Positions 42,093 to 50,494 of a stretch of 64,000 nt of DNA are shown piece by piece (positions within the stretch are counted from its first letter, which is position 1; the number at the start of each line of letters is the position of its first letter). The notes under the pieces were generated by a model. That model worked only from the letters and a program-made list of their open reading frames with translations, was not told the origin of the DNA and searched no databases. Both the position numbers and the translations under genes were made by a program. This stretch comes from Sphingomonadales bacterium (GTDB lineage Bacteria > Bacteroidota > Bacteroidia > Flavobacteriales_D > Crocinitomicaceae): positions 1-64,000 of the forward strand of contig VHBC01000004.1 of NCBI GenBank assembly GCA_016872115.1, in the 5' to 3' direction.

Positions 42093-43484
42093 TTAGTGGC
42101 TGGTTTCCTTCGGCTTTATTTTATTGAAAGCATATTTTACCACAAAATAAATGATTAATGCAGATAATACACCTGTTAAAAAGTCTGTAAGTGGCACCAT
42201 AACTGCTGTATAAAACATCATTGAAAACTCAAATTTTCCGAGACGCTTTATTTCTTTAATCTCTGCGGGTTTTATCATATTGCTTGCTACCCATACTAAT
42301 ATACCGCCAATACATGCCATAGGAACTAATTCCAAATATTGAGCTAAGTAAAATGCCATTACCAGTTTTAAAATGGCTTTAAAATATCCTGCCAACGGGG
42401 TTCTTGCTCCCGATTTAATACTTGTTGCGGTACGTGCCAATGCACCTGTGCAGGGAAATCCTTGCACCAATGGAACAAGAATTTGCACCAATCCTTGCCC
42501 GAAAAATTCTTTGTCAGGATTAAACGGTGTTTTATCGTTTTTAGCTAACCTATCTGCCATTGAAGAACACAAAATACTTTCCACCCCTGAAACAAATACA
42601 ATTGCAAAAACAAAATAGCAGATATCGTAAATTACGCCACCTGTTATTTCAGGCAAAATAGGTAATTGTATTTTGAAAAAATTATTGGGTATAGAACCGT
42701 ATAAGTCTCTTACAAGAATAATATTCTTGTCGGCTAAAACGGTAGCAGATAGCAATGTAGCTGTGCCCATAGCAATTACAGGACCCGGAATAAATATAGA
42801 GATACGCAATAATATTTTTGCCAATGCAAAGGTCAATAAGCCAAGAAAGATAGACCAGGGACTGATAATGTTTAAATTACTGAAAGCCAAAGACAAATTA
42901 TGTAAAAGCCCCCCTTTGATCTCTTCATCTTGACCCAAGAAATCTTTAAAATTTTCAATACCTAAAATATCTTCCAAATTGGTAAGTGCAATTGCACAAG
43001 CTATTCCAATGGTAAACCCAACAATGATAGAGTTAGGAACAAGTTTGGCGTATTTTCCAACACCATATATTCCCATTATCATTAAAATAATTCCGGAGAT
43101 AATGGAAACCAAAACAAGGAAACCATGAGCCGTCTCAAAATTGCCTCCACTTGCAGGGCCATATTTTGCTATCAGTCCTGCTATAACAGGAATAAATGCA
43201 GCAGTTGGTCCATACACCTGATATTTTGAGCCACCAAAGGTTCTTCCAACCACACAGGCTAATGCTCCTGCAATAATTCCATGTTCCGGTCGCATGCCGT
43301 TTGCCATTGCAAAACCCATTGCCATAGGAATGGCAGTTAGTGCAACTATTAGTCCAGCACTTAAATCCTGATAAGTTGTTTTTAACCAGTTTTCTTTGGT
43401 TAAATCTTCCCATCTTGAGTCAAAAAATGTGAAGAATAATTTTAGCCTTCCAAGAGGCGTTGTTGGGAATTTTACTTTGTCCAT
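42093..43484 (-). CDS. SulP-family inorganic anion transporter
   Basis: 463 aa with about 12 hydrophobic helices. SulP signature in the N-terminal half (DLSAGLIVALTAIPMAMGFAMANG), then GSKYQVYGPTAAFIPVIAG and late QGFPCTGALARTATSIKSGARTPLAG. It ends just after the last helix (FVVKYAFNKIKPKETSH), so the C-terminal STAS domain found in sulphate- and bicarbonate-type SulP proteins is missing; forms without STAS are common in this clade. Anion unknown; the neighbouring carbonic anhydrase remnant suggests bicarbonate. Base composition is clearly AT-richer than flanking genes. The reading frame is intact. Confidence 0.92.
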   Translation of the reverse strand: MDKVKFPTTPLGRLKLFFTFFDSRWEDLTKENWLKTTYQDLSAGLIVALTAIPMAMGFAMANGMRPEHGIIAGALACVVGRTFGGSKYQVYGPTAAFIPVIAGLIAKYGPASGGNFETAHGFLVLVSIISGIILMIMGIYGVGKYAKLVPNSIIVGFTIGIACAIALTNLEDILGIENFKDFLGQDEEIKGGLLHNLSLAFSNLNIISPWSIFLGLLTFALAKILLRISIFIPGPVIAMGTATLLSATVLADKNIILVRDLYGSIPNNFFKIQLPILPEITGGVIYDICYFVFAIVFVSGVESILCSSMADRLAKNDKTPFNPDKEFFGQGLVQILVPLVQGFPCTGALARTATSIKSGARTPLAGYFKAILKLVMAFYLAQYLELVPMACIGGILVWVASNMIKPAEIKEIKRLGKFEFSMMFYTAVMVPLTDFLTGVLSALIIYFVVKYAFNKIKPKETSH

Positions 43485-43518
43485 AAGTTATAATATTTTT
43501 AATTAAATTCTTTAGTAA

Positions 43519-44157
43519 TTAAATTGAAGAAGTTTCCTCATAAAAAGTAACCTCGCCAGTTGATAATTCGTGCATACCGCTAATAATACCAATTTCACCA
43601 TTGCTTATCATTTGCGAAAGAATAGCGCTTCGCTCTTTAATAGCTTTCACGGTTCTTTTTACATTAATGGCTGCTACATTTTCTACGAAAATGCCATTTT
43701 TTGAAGAACGGTTTTCGGTGGTTTCTGTTTCATCGTCTACTGCCGGTCTTATTTTAGAAAGTAGGGCAGTTAAATTTCCCATTTCAGCATGGTCGCAGGC
43801 TCCTTTAACTGCACCGCATTTGCTCTGACCTAATACAACAATTATTCTAGCCCCTGCCAATTTGCAGGCAAACTCCATACTGCCGAGAATATCTTCATTC
43901 ACGATGTTTCCAGCTATTCGTACACTAAAAACATCAGCAAGTCCCTGGTCAAAAATAAGCTCAGCAGAAGTTCTGCTATCAATGCAACTTAAAATCACTG
44001 CAAATGGATGTTGACCGTCTGAAGTTTCGTTTGCTTATTGCAACAGGTTGCGATTTGCTTTTAAGTTGTTTACAAAACGTTTGTTGCCCTCTTTGAGCAA
44101 CTCTAAAGCCATATTTGGAGTGATGGCCGCCTGCATTTCTTTTGTTAAGGTCTTCAT
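43519..44157 (-). pseudogene. Beta-carbonic anhydrase broken by a nonsense codon, zinc His replaced
   Basis: Read from the ATG at 44157 the frame encodes a complete beta-carbonic anhydrase of 212 codons, except for a TAA at 44037-44035 (codon 41, after NLLQ). Family sequence continues on both sides: TPNMALELLKEGNKRFVNN before and DGQHPFAVILSCIDSRTSAE after. Zinc Cys58 and the Asp60/Arg62 dyad (SCIDSR) and Cys114 are present, but the HxxC histidine is Gln111 (codon CAG at 43827-43825, GQSKCGAVKGAC where relatives have GHTxCGA). A GTG at 43998 could restart translation but would give a protein lacking the N-terminal dimerisation helices. Two independent lesions make an active enzyme unlikely. 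Confidence 0.85.
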
Positions 44158-44283
44158 ATATAATAGATAATAAGTATTAAAATGGAGTTTTAAATTAATG
44201 ACAGTCTTTAACGCCTAACCGGTTTGGTTACAGAGGGCGATAAAACAAAAATAACCTACCCCAAGAGGCAAGTTAAGACAAGA

Positions 44284-44592
44284 TTAAACTTTAGGAGGGG
44301 GAGATTCTACCGGAACGGTCGGATGCACCAGCTTGAGCAGGGCAGCAATAACGTTTAATTTAGACTGAAATAAAGTTTGAGTAAGTTTGTGTTGTGAAGA
44401 AGCAAATTCTTTGTATTCATCTTCCACATCTTCTTTTTCTCCTTTTTCTGCCGTATCGTTTTCAGCGTTTTCTGAATCGTTGTATTCAATGCTAATGTTT
44501 TCTGAAAACATTTTTTTGATGGAAACATCTATGTTGGTTGCATAAACAACAAATATGAACAGAAGGGTCGATACTAAGTAATGCGCTTTCAT
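44284..44592 (-). CDS. Small exported acidic protein of the AT-rich patch
   Basis: 102 aa from the ATG at 44592, which opens a hydrophobic signal or anchor (MKAHYLVSTLLFIFVVYATNI). The rest has an acidic stretch (NDSENAENDTAEKGEKEDVEDEYKEF) and a C-terminal helix (SQHKLTQTLFQSKLNVIAALLKLV) ending in a Pro-rich tail PTVPVESPPPK. A longer reading from 44646 adds residues unlike a signal peptide. No family is recognised with certainty; similar short proteins occur, as far as I recall, beside metal or anion transport genes on mobile clusters. Function unknown. Confidence 0.6.
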   Translation of the reverse strand: MKAHYLVSTLLFIFVVYATNIDVSIKKMFSENISIEYNDSENAENDTAEKGEKEDVEDEYKEFASSQHKLTQTLFQSKLNVIAALLKLVHPTVPVESPPPKV

Positions 44593-44658
44593 TTGTTTCT
44601 GGCACAAAGGTAGGCAAGAAATTCGAATTGAGTCTATTTGTTGCAAAGAATTTTGGCT

Positions 44659-46065
44659 TTATTGATGGTCTTTCTGCTGTTCCAGAATCCATGATGTAAT
44701 CCAAATGCCGATTTGTGGATCGATAGTTTGCTCGAGCGTGGCGTACTCATTCATATTACAATCTTTGCATTGCTGAAATAAATGATTTGCGCCGTCGAGG
44801 ACTTTAAATGTACTTTTTTCTAAAGAGGCCTTGCTCATGGCGTTTTTGAATCCGTCTTGATTGGTTTCTGCAGGCACTTGAACATCTTTGTTTCCATTGA
44901 TGATCAAAAATGGCAGACTTAATTGTTGGAGATAAAACTTACTTTCAAATGCTAAAAATTGGCGGGCCCAATCGTTATTGAAAAAGGCGGTCATTTGCGC
45001 TTGAACATCTTCTTTTGAAGCGCCATCAATTAATTTTTTGGGAATGCTGTCCCAAACTTGATCAAGCCAGTTCGCATAAATTTTGGTGAATTCAGCTGGC
45101 TTACTCGCTAAGGCAATTTGGGTGCCTTTTTGATACAATTTTTGATTCCAAGTACTTTCCTCCTTTGAATAGCCATTGGCCGCAGGAATCAAGTATTGTT
45201 GATCAATGAGTACCTGCGCACCATTTGTACCTACTGACGCAGCTTCTATAATTCCAGCAATTGCATTGGTATGAACTGCCGCCCTTAGCGCCGTCATGCC
45301 ACCTTCAGAGTGTCCGTAGATATAAATCCGAGCCTCGGGATACGTTTTTTTGAAATACTGAATAATGGCAAGCAAATCATTGGCGAAATCAATTTGTGTG
45401 GCACTCTCGAATTTACCACCTGAGGCCCCAACACCTCTGTCGTCATAGCGAAACGACGCAATGTCATTTCTTGCGAGCTGATCTGCCAATACCCAAAAAG
45501 GGCGGTGACCTAAGATTTCACAATCGCGGTCCTGAGCACCTGAACCAGAAACCATAATAACTATTGGAAAAGCGCTTTTTTTCTCTTTTTCAGGCTTAAA
45601 GAAAGTACCTGCCAATGTTATTTTTTTACTGGTTTTGATTTGCAATTCACTGCTTGAATAAGGAAACGGTGCTTTGGGGTCTTGGGGTTTTCCTTTTACT
45701 TCTTTAGCGACCTGTACGTCTTTGTAAAAAACCGCTGGCCAACTCAAGCCAGATTGTGCCATAGTTCCTACTAAAGAGTCGCCTTGAAGTTTAGCACTGT
45801 AGCTTAGGCCAATCATTTTCCAGTAAAAACGCAGGCTATCTGAGAATAACGCGTAGTCTTCCATGGTTTGCGGCTTAAGCTTGGGCTGATCTGGAATAGA
45901 GACCACAATAGAACCGTCACGGCCAATACCTTCAATTTGAAGATCCATCAAAAGCGATTTACCCGCCACCTGAAAATTACTGTGCCAAGTACCTTGAATT
46001 TGAGCATACGTGATCTGTTGAATGATAAAAAGAATTAATGTAAGTAGAAGGTTGTTGCGTTTCAT
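44659..46065 (-). CDS. Secreted alpha/beta hydrolase
   Basis: 468 aa with signal peptide (LLLTLILFIIQQITYAQ). An N-terminal DUF-like strand region (QGTWHSNFQVAGKSLLMDLQIEG) precedes the hydrolase domain: IVIMVSGSGAQDRDCE (oxyanion strand), SFRYDDRGVGASGGKFESAT, nucleophile elbow IYIYGHSEGGMTALRAA, Asp in LIINGNKDVQVPAETN and His in LDGANHLFQQC. It is thus a complete serine hydrolase, peptidase- or esterase-like (S9/S15-type relatives). Exported to the periplasm. No operon partner on the same strand closer than 64 bases upstream. Confidence 0.88.
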   Translation of the reverse strand: MKRNNLLLTLILFIIQQITYAQIQGTWHSNFQVAGKSLLMDLQIEGIGRDGSIVVSIPDQPKLKPQTMEDYALFSDSLRFYWKMIGLSYSAKLQGDSLVGTMAQSGLSWPAVFYKDVQVAKEVKGKPQDPKAPFPYSSSELQIKTSKKITLAGTFFKPEKEKKSAFPIVIMVSGSGAQDRDCEILGHRPFWVLADQLARNDIASFRYDDRGVGASGGKFESATQIDFANDLLAIIQYFKKTYPEARIYIYGHSEGGMTALRAAVHTNAIAGIIEAASVGTNGAQVLIDQQYLIPAANGYSKEESTWNQKLYQKGTQIALASKPAEFTKIYANWLDQVWDSIPKKLIDGASKEDVQAQMTAFFNNDWARQFLAFESKFYLQQLSLPFLIINGNKDVQVPAETNQDGFKNAMSKASLEKSTFKVLDGANHLFQQCKDCNMNEYATLEQTIDPQIGIWITSWILEQQKDHQ

Positions 46066-46129
46066 ATCTATTTATTTTATCAACTATGAATTTTATCAAT
46101 TCAAACATTCAATCATATAATCCTTAAAT

Positions 46130-47218
46130 CTAATCTTTATATTCTGGAAATAAAGAAAGAATCCCTGCTTCTGAGGCCGCACAAACCCCTCTTTCTGTTA
46201 TCAGGCCTGTAACCAAGCGCGCAGGTGTGACATCAAAACCATAGTTGGCAGCAGGCGTTGTTTCTGGGCAAATCAAGACAGGCTCAATTTTCCCTGTGGC
46301 CGATTTGCCTATGACGTATTTGACCTCGTTTTGCTCGCGTTGCTCGATTGGAATCTCGGTCAGGCCGTCTTTAATGGTCATGTCGAGGGTAGTGGAGGGC
46401 AGTGCCACATAAAAGGGAATGTTATTGTCTTTGGCTGCTAAAGCTTTGAGGTAAGTACCAATTTTGTTGGCGACATCGCCATTGCGTGTGGTGCGGTCGG
46501 TGCCAACAATAACAATATCCACCATGTTGTGTTGCATGAGGTGACCGCCGGTGTTGTCCACGATGAGTGTGTGCTCAACACCATGACGCGTAAGTTCATA
46601 GGCGGTGAGGTTGGCTCCTTGGTTGCGGGGGCGGGTTTCATCAACCCATACGTGCACTTTGATGCCTTTTTGAACGGCTTGGTAAATTGGTGAAGTAATG
46701 GTTCCCCACTGAATACAACCTAACATGCCGGCGTTGCAATGTGTTAAAATATGAACGGGTTCTCCCTTTTTTTGGGCAGCAATGGCTTCGATCAATGGCA
46801 AGCCATGTACGCCAATGAGGCGACAGGTTTCGATATCGGCCTCGACAATTTGCTCGGCTTCTTGCCATGCAGCCTCTAAAAAGTCAGTGGCGTTGTCTAG
46901 GGCGGCACGCATGCGATCGAGGGCCCAAAAAAGATTGACCGCAGTGGGTCTGGAAGCGCGCAATGTACTGAAAGCCTCATCTAAGAAAGAGTCGTCGTGC
47001 CCGTGGTTGATCATTTCTTTGACCGCTAAAAAAATACCGTAAGCAGCTGTTGCCCCAATGAGAGGCGCTCCGCGTACAGTCATATTTCGGATGGCTAAAT
47101 CGGCATCTTTGTATGTTTTTAAAGTGACCACAACGAATTCATGCGGAAGCAACCGTTGGTCAATAATTTCTACATCTTTTTGAGGCGTTGTCCAGATGGT
47201 ACGAAAGGATGGTGACAT
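46130..47218 (-). CDS. mtnA: S-methyl-5-thioribose-1-phosphate isomerase
   Basis: 362 aa. Isomerises 5-methylthioribose 1-phosphate to the ribulose form in methionine salvage. It has the eIF2B-like fold: RNMTVRGAPLIGATAAYGI, catalytic Cys in THCNAGMLGCIQWG, VDETRPRNQGANLTAYEL, and catalytic Asp in VGTDRTTRNGDVANKIGTY. Where relatives have VADRI the sequence is GTDRT, a mild change. It follows metK (SAM synthetase), whose product is the source of methylthioadenosine. A terminator sits in the 49-base gap to metK, so expression probably relies on read-through. Confidence 0.93.
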   Translation of the reverse strand: MSPSFRTIWTTPQKDVEIIDQRLLPHEFVVVTLKTYKDADLAIRNMTVRGAPLIGATAAYGIFLAVKEMINHGHDDSFLDEAFSTLRASRPTAVNLFWALDRMRAALDNATDFLEAAWQEAEQIVEADIETCRLIGVHGLPLIEAIAAQKKGEPVHILTHCNAGMLGCIQWGTITSPIYQAVQKGIKVHVWVDETRPRNQGANLTAYELTRHGVEHTLIVDNTGGHLMQHNMVDIVIVGTDRTTRNGDVANKIGTYLKALAAKDNNIPFYVALPSTTLDMTIKDGLTEIPIEQREQNEVKYVIGKSATGKIEPVLICPETTPAANYGFDVTPARLVTGLITERGVCAASEAGILSLFPEYKD

Positions 47219-47230
47219 AATTTATGGCAA

Positions 47231-47257
47231 TAAAAAAGCCCGCTTAAAACGGGCTTT
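47231..47257 (-). terminator. Terminator or attenuator between metK and mtnA
   Basis: An 8-bp GC-rich stem (AAAGCCCG/CGGGCTTT, 47250-47257 with 47235-47242) with a T-rich run on the minus-strand side. Its end lies 13-16 bases before the mtnA ATG, leaving no space for a separate mtnA promoter downstream. Confidence 0.8.
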
Positions 47258-47267
47258 CTGAGTTTAT

Positions 47268-48524
47268 TTAAAGGCCGAAAGCCGTTTTGACTTGATCTAC
47301 GTAATCTAGTTTTTCCCAAGTGAATAATTCAACTTCTCGACTGACTTTGGTGCCGTCAGGTGCCGTGAAGTGCTTGGTGACCGCTTCATTTTTACGGCCC
47401 ATGTGGCCATAAGCGGCTGTTTCTTGGTAAATGGGGTTACGTAATTTAAGACGTTGCTCGATGAAATACGGACGCATATCGAAAATTTGACCAATTTTTT
47501 GGGCAATGGTGCCGTCGGTAAGGTCTACTTTGGCAGTACCATACGTATTCACGTACAGTCCACAAGGTTCTGCAACGCCAATGGCGTAAGAAACCTGAAC
47601 CAGTACTTCATCACAAAGGCCTGCTGCCACCATATTTTTAGCAATGTGACGAGTAGCATAAGCTGCTGAACGGTCAACTTTTGAAGGATCTTTGCCCGAA
47701 AAAGCACCACCTCCGTGTGCGCCTTTGCCGCCGTAGGTATCTACGATGATTTTGCGACCAGTGAGGCCGGTGTCTCCGTGTGGGCCACCAATTACGAATT
47801 TACCTGTTGGGTTGATATGATAAGTAATGCTGTCGTTGAACAAGGACTGAATGGCTGGGCTCAGTTTGGCCCTTACACGTGGAATGACGATTTCGATAAC
47901 GTCTTTCTTGATTTTGGCAAGCATTTCGGCTTCGGGTGCAAAATCGTCGTGCTGGGTTGAAACCACGATGGTGTCGATGCGCTGCGGAATGTTATCATCT
48001 GAGTACTCAATGGTTACCTGAGACTTTGCGTCTGGTCTTAGATAAGGAATGAGCGCTGCTTCGTTGTTGCGAATCGCCGACATTTCCTCTAGGATTTTGT
48101 GCGCGAGGTCGAGGGCTAAAGGCATGTAGTTGGCCGTTTCTTTGGTGGCATAACCGAACATCATTCCTTGGTCACCAGCGCCTTGGTCTTCTGGGTTAGA
48201 ACGCTCGACTCCTTGATTGATATCGGAAGATTGCTCGTGAATAGCAGATAAAATACCACAAGAGTTGGCATCGAACATGTATTCAGATTTGGTGTAACCT
48301 ATTTGACGGATGGTCTCGCGGGCAATTTTTTGAACGTCGAGGTAGACGGTAGACTTCACTTCGCCGGCCAATACGACCTGACCTGTGGTAACGAGTGTTT
48401 CACAAGCTACCTTAGAGGCAGGGTCAAAAGCCATGAAATTGTCAATCAGGGCGTCTGAGATTTGATCTGAAACTTTATCTGGGTGTCCTTCTGAAACGGA
48501 CTCGGAGGTAAACAAATATGCCAT
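47268..48524 (-). CDS. metK: S-adenosylmethionine synthetase
   Basis: 418 aa. Makes SAM from methionine and ATP. N-terminal [33 protein letters not shown] signature, [21 protein letters not shown], and [19 protein letters not shown] in the C-terminal domain. Length slightly above the common 380-400 as in Bacteroidota. The leader is about 20 bases, so no SAM riboswitch is possible at that spot. Confidence 0.98.
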   Translation of the reverse strand: MAYLFTSESVSEGHPDKVSDQISDALIDNFMAFDPASKVACETLVTTGQVVLAGEVKSTVYLDVQKIARETIRQIGYTKSEYMFDANSCGILSAIHEQSSDINQGVERSNPEDQGAGDQGMMFGYATKETANYMPLALDLAHKILEEMSAIRNNEAALIPYLRPDAKSQVTIEYSDDNIPQRIDTIVVSTQHDDFAPEAEMLAKIKKDVIEIVIPRVRAKLSPAIQSLFNDSITYHINPTGKFVIGGPHGDTGLTGRKIIVDTYGGKGAHGGGAFSGKDPSKVDRSAAYATRHIAKNMVAAGLCDEVLVQVSYAIGVAEPCGLYVNTYGTAKVDLTDGTIAQKIGQIFDMRPYFIEQRLKLRNPIYQETAAYGHMGRKNEAVTKHFTAPDGTKVSREVELFTWEKLDYVDQVKTAFGL

Positions 48525-48544
48525 TGAATAATTTGATTAGGGAG

Positions 48545-48552
48545 CAAAGTTA
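48545..48552 (-). promoter_or_regulatory. -7 box of metK
   Basis: TAACTTTG on the minus strand, exact TAnnTTTG match, 20 bases before the metK ATG; it overlaps the stop codon region of the upstream PaaH-like gene (stop at 48550), so metK can be transcribed apart from that operon. Confidence 0.55.
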
Positions 48553-49713
48553 CAAAATAAATTTGCTTTGTTCGTGCGCTTTTCTACGCAGCAAAGCATT
48601 TGGTCTGTAGCGGTCTTCGCCATATTCTGCAAATAGTTTTTCGAGGCGTTCGAGTACCCAACTTGCGCCAAGTTCATCGGCCCAAGCCAATAAACCTTTG
48701 GGGTAGTTGACACCTTTGGTCATGGCCAAATCAATAGCTGCTGGACTGCCTACTTGCATGAGTACTGCATCGGCTGCTTCGTTGATGAGCATCACAAGGA
48801 TGCGTTCAAAAATTTCTTGTCCAAGTACGCTATCTGTGCTTGGTTTTAAAAGCGCGGAGCCTTCAGCATAGTCATAAAAACCACGGCCTGTTTTTCTACC
48901 CAAAAAACCCGCTTCCATATGTCTTTTCTGGGTAAAAGATGGTTTGAAGCGCGGGTCAAAGTAAAAGGCCGCAAAAACGGTTTCTGTGACGGTATAATTG
49001 ATGTCGTTTCCAATGTAATCCATGAGTGTAAAGGGCCCCATTTTAAAGCCGCCCAGTTGGGTCATGGCCCAATCAATTGTTGCAAAATCGGCAATCCCTT
49101 CTTCGTAAATGCGCAACGCCTCGCCGTAAAATGGCCGCGCAACTCTATTGACAATAAATCCAGGGGTGTCTTTGCAGACGACCACAGTTTTGTGCCATCC
49201 GTTAATAAGTCCCTCAATTTGTGCAGTGCATGTTGCTGAGGTCGCTACGCCAGGAATGACCTCAACCAAGGGCATAAGCGTAGCCGGATTAAAGAAATGA
49301 ATACCTAAAAAACGACTAGCATCTTTTAAACAAGCACCAATTGAGGCAATAGATAAAGACGAAGTATTACTTGCTAGTATGCATGTTTGCGAAACAGCTT
49401 GCTCGAGTTGTTCAAATACCTGGTGTTTCACCGCGAGATTTTCTACAATGGCCTCAATCACGAGGTGCGCTTCACTGTGGTCGCTAAGCTGTGTGGAATA
49501 GCTTAAGTTTTGTTGAATTGTTGCGGCGTTCTCTGCAGTGACTTTACCTTTTTGAACCAGCTTTTCTAAGCTAGAATTGATTTGTTGTTCAGCTCTTAGA
49601 AGCTGATCTGGATTGGTATCGGTCAAGACCACACGATGTCCTGCTTGGGCGGCTACTTGCGCTATGCCAGCTCCCATGGTACCGGCACCAACTACGCCAA
49701 TGATGTGTTTCAT
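48550..49713 (-). CDS. 3-hydroxyacyl-CoA dehydrogenase (PaaH-like)
   Basis: 387 aa. NAD-binding Rossmann motif GVVGAGTMGAGIAQVAAQAG, then SNTSSLSIASIGA, FLGIHFFNPATLMPLVEVI (catalytic His) and the 3HCDH C-terminal domain (VVVCKDTPGFIVNRVARPF). The extra C-terminal portion (about residues 295-387) is a second 3HCDH-type helical domain, as in PaaH and FadN-type proteins. Oxidises 3-hydroxyacyl-CoA to 3-oxoacyl-CoA. Directly follows the PaaG-like gene (1 base), so both act in one beta-oxidation-like branch. Confidence 0.9.
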   Translation of the reverse strand: MKHIIGVVGAGTMGAGIAQVAAQAGHRVVLTDTNPDQLLRAEQQINSSLEKLVQKGKVTAENAATIQQNLSYSTQLSDHSEAHLVIEAIVENLAVKHQVFEQLEQAVSQTCILASNTSSLSIASIGACLKDASRFLGIHFFNPATLMPLVEVIPGVATSATCTAQIEGLINGWHKTVVVCKDTPGFIVNRVARPFYGEALRIYEEGIADFATIDWAMTQLGGFKMGPFTLMDYIGNDINYTVTETVFAAFYFDPRFKPSFTQKRHMEAGFLGRKTGRGFYDYAEGSALLKPSTDSVLGQEIFERILVMLINEAADAVLMQVGSPAAIDLAMTKGVNYPKGLLAWADELGASWVLERLEKLFAEYGEDRYRPNALLRRKAHEQSKFIL

Positions 49714-49714
49714 A

Positions 49715-50491
49715 TTAGTTTCCTTTGAATTCGGGTTTTCTTTTCTCTAAAAATGCGGCTACGCCTTCTTTGAAGTCATGTGTTTGACCCGCTTGTGTTT
49801 GCAATTGCTCTTCAAGTTCAAGTTGTTTGTCAAGCGTATTAAACAAGGCAGCGTTGACCGCTTTTTTGGTGAGGCCAAATCCTGTTGTCGGCATTTGGGC
49901 TAGTTGCCCTGCGAGTTGATCGACATAACTTTCAAATGTTTCGTCGGCAATTGCTTTGTAGATCATGTTCATTTTTTCTGCATCCGCAGCGCTGACTTTC
50001 TCAGCGGTGAGCATGAGCGCCAAAGCTTTTTGAACACCGACGAGTCGAGGTAGCATGAAGGTACCTCCTGAGTCTGGAATGAGTCCGATTTTAGAAAAGG
50101 CTTGAATGAAAGAAGCACTTTCTTTGGCGACAACGATATCGCAGGCCAAAGCAATGTTGGCTCCGGCCCCTGCCGCAACGCCGTTAACGGCAGCAATGAC
50201 TGGTTTTTCTAAATGGCGCAATTTGAGTATAATCGGGTTGTAGTGTTCTGCAACGATTTGTTGCAGCGCAGGGCCTTCCGGATCGGTTGCCTCGGCCAAA
50301 TCCTGGCCAGCACAAAAGGCTTTGCCTTCACCGGTGAGCACAACAACTCTAATTGCTGCATCTGTTGCGCAGCGGTCGAGTTCGTTCTGAAGTTGCAGTG
50401 CCATAGTGCGGTTGAACGAATTGAATACATCGGGTCTGTTGAGCGATAGGGTCAGGATCCCATTTTCAAATTGAGAACGAATTTCTTGCAT
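49715..50491 (-). CDS. Enoyl-CoA hydratase/isomerase (PaaG-like)
   Basis: 258 aa crotonase. Motifs: LNRPDVFNSFN, GEGKAFCAGQDLAEA, oxyanion AAVNGVAAGAGANIALACD and SFIQAFSKIGLIPDSGGTFMLPRLVG; the last is the arrangement of PaaG-type 1,2-epoxyphenylacetyl-CoA isomerase. The catalytic Glu of ordinary hydratases is replaced around LIPDSGG by Asp, as in PaaG, favouring an isomerase role. No paaABCDE ring-oxygenase genes are visible in the window, so participation in phenylacetate breakdown is not proven; general beta-oxidation is possible. Lies 3 bases downstream of the WYL regulator. Confidence 0.9.
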   Translation of the reverse strand: MQEIRSQFENGILTLSLNRPDVFNSFNRTMALQLQNELDRCATDAAIRVVVLTGEGKAFCAGQDLAEATDPEGPALQQIVAEHYNPIILKLRHLEKPVIAAVNGVAAGAGANIALACDIVVAKESASFIQAFSKIGLIPDSGGTFMLPRLVGVQKALALMLTAEKVSAADAEKMNMIYKAIADETFESYVDQLAGQLAQMPTTGFGLTKKAVNAALFNTLDKQLELEEQLQTQAGQTHDFKEGVAAFLEKRKPEFKGN

Positions 50492-50494
50492 AGC

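Noticed and set aside
43519-43998. Functional 159-aa carbonic anhydrase starting at GTG 43998
   Set aside because: Family sequence continues upstream of this GTG through a stop codon, and the zinc His is replaced; the short frame is a by-product of the nonsense mutation.
48525-48545. Possible SAM riboswitch before metK
   Set aside because: The leader is about 20 bases and contains no pairing elements; too short for any known SAM aptamer.
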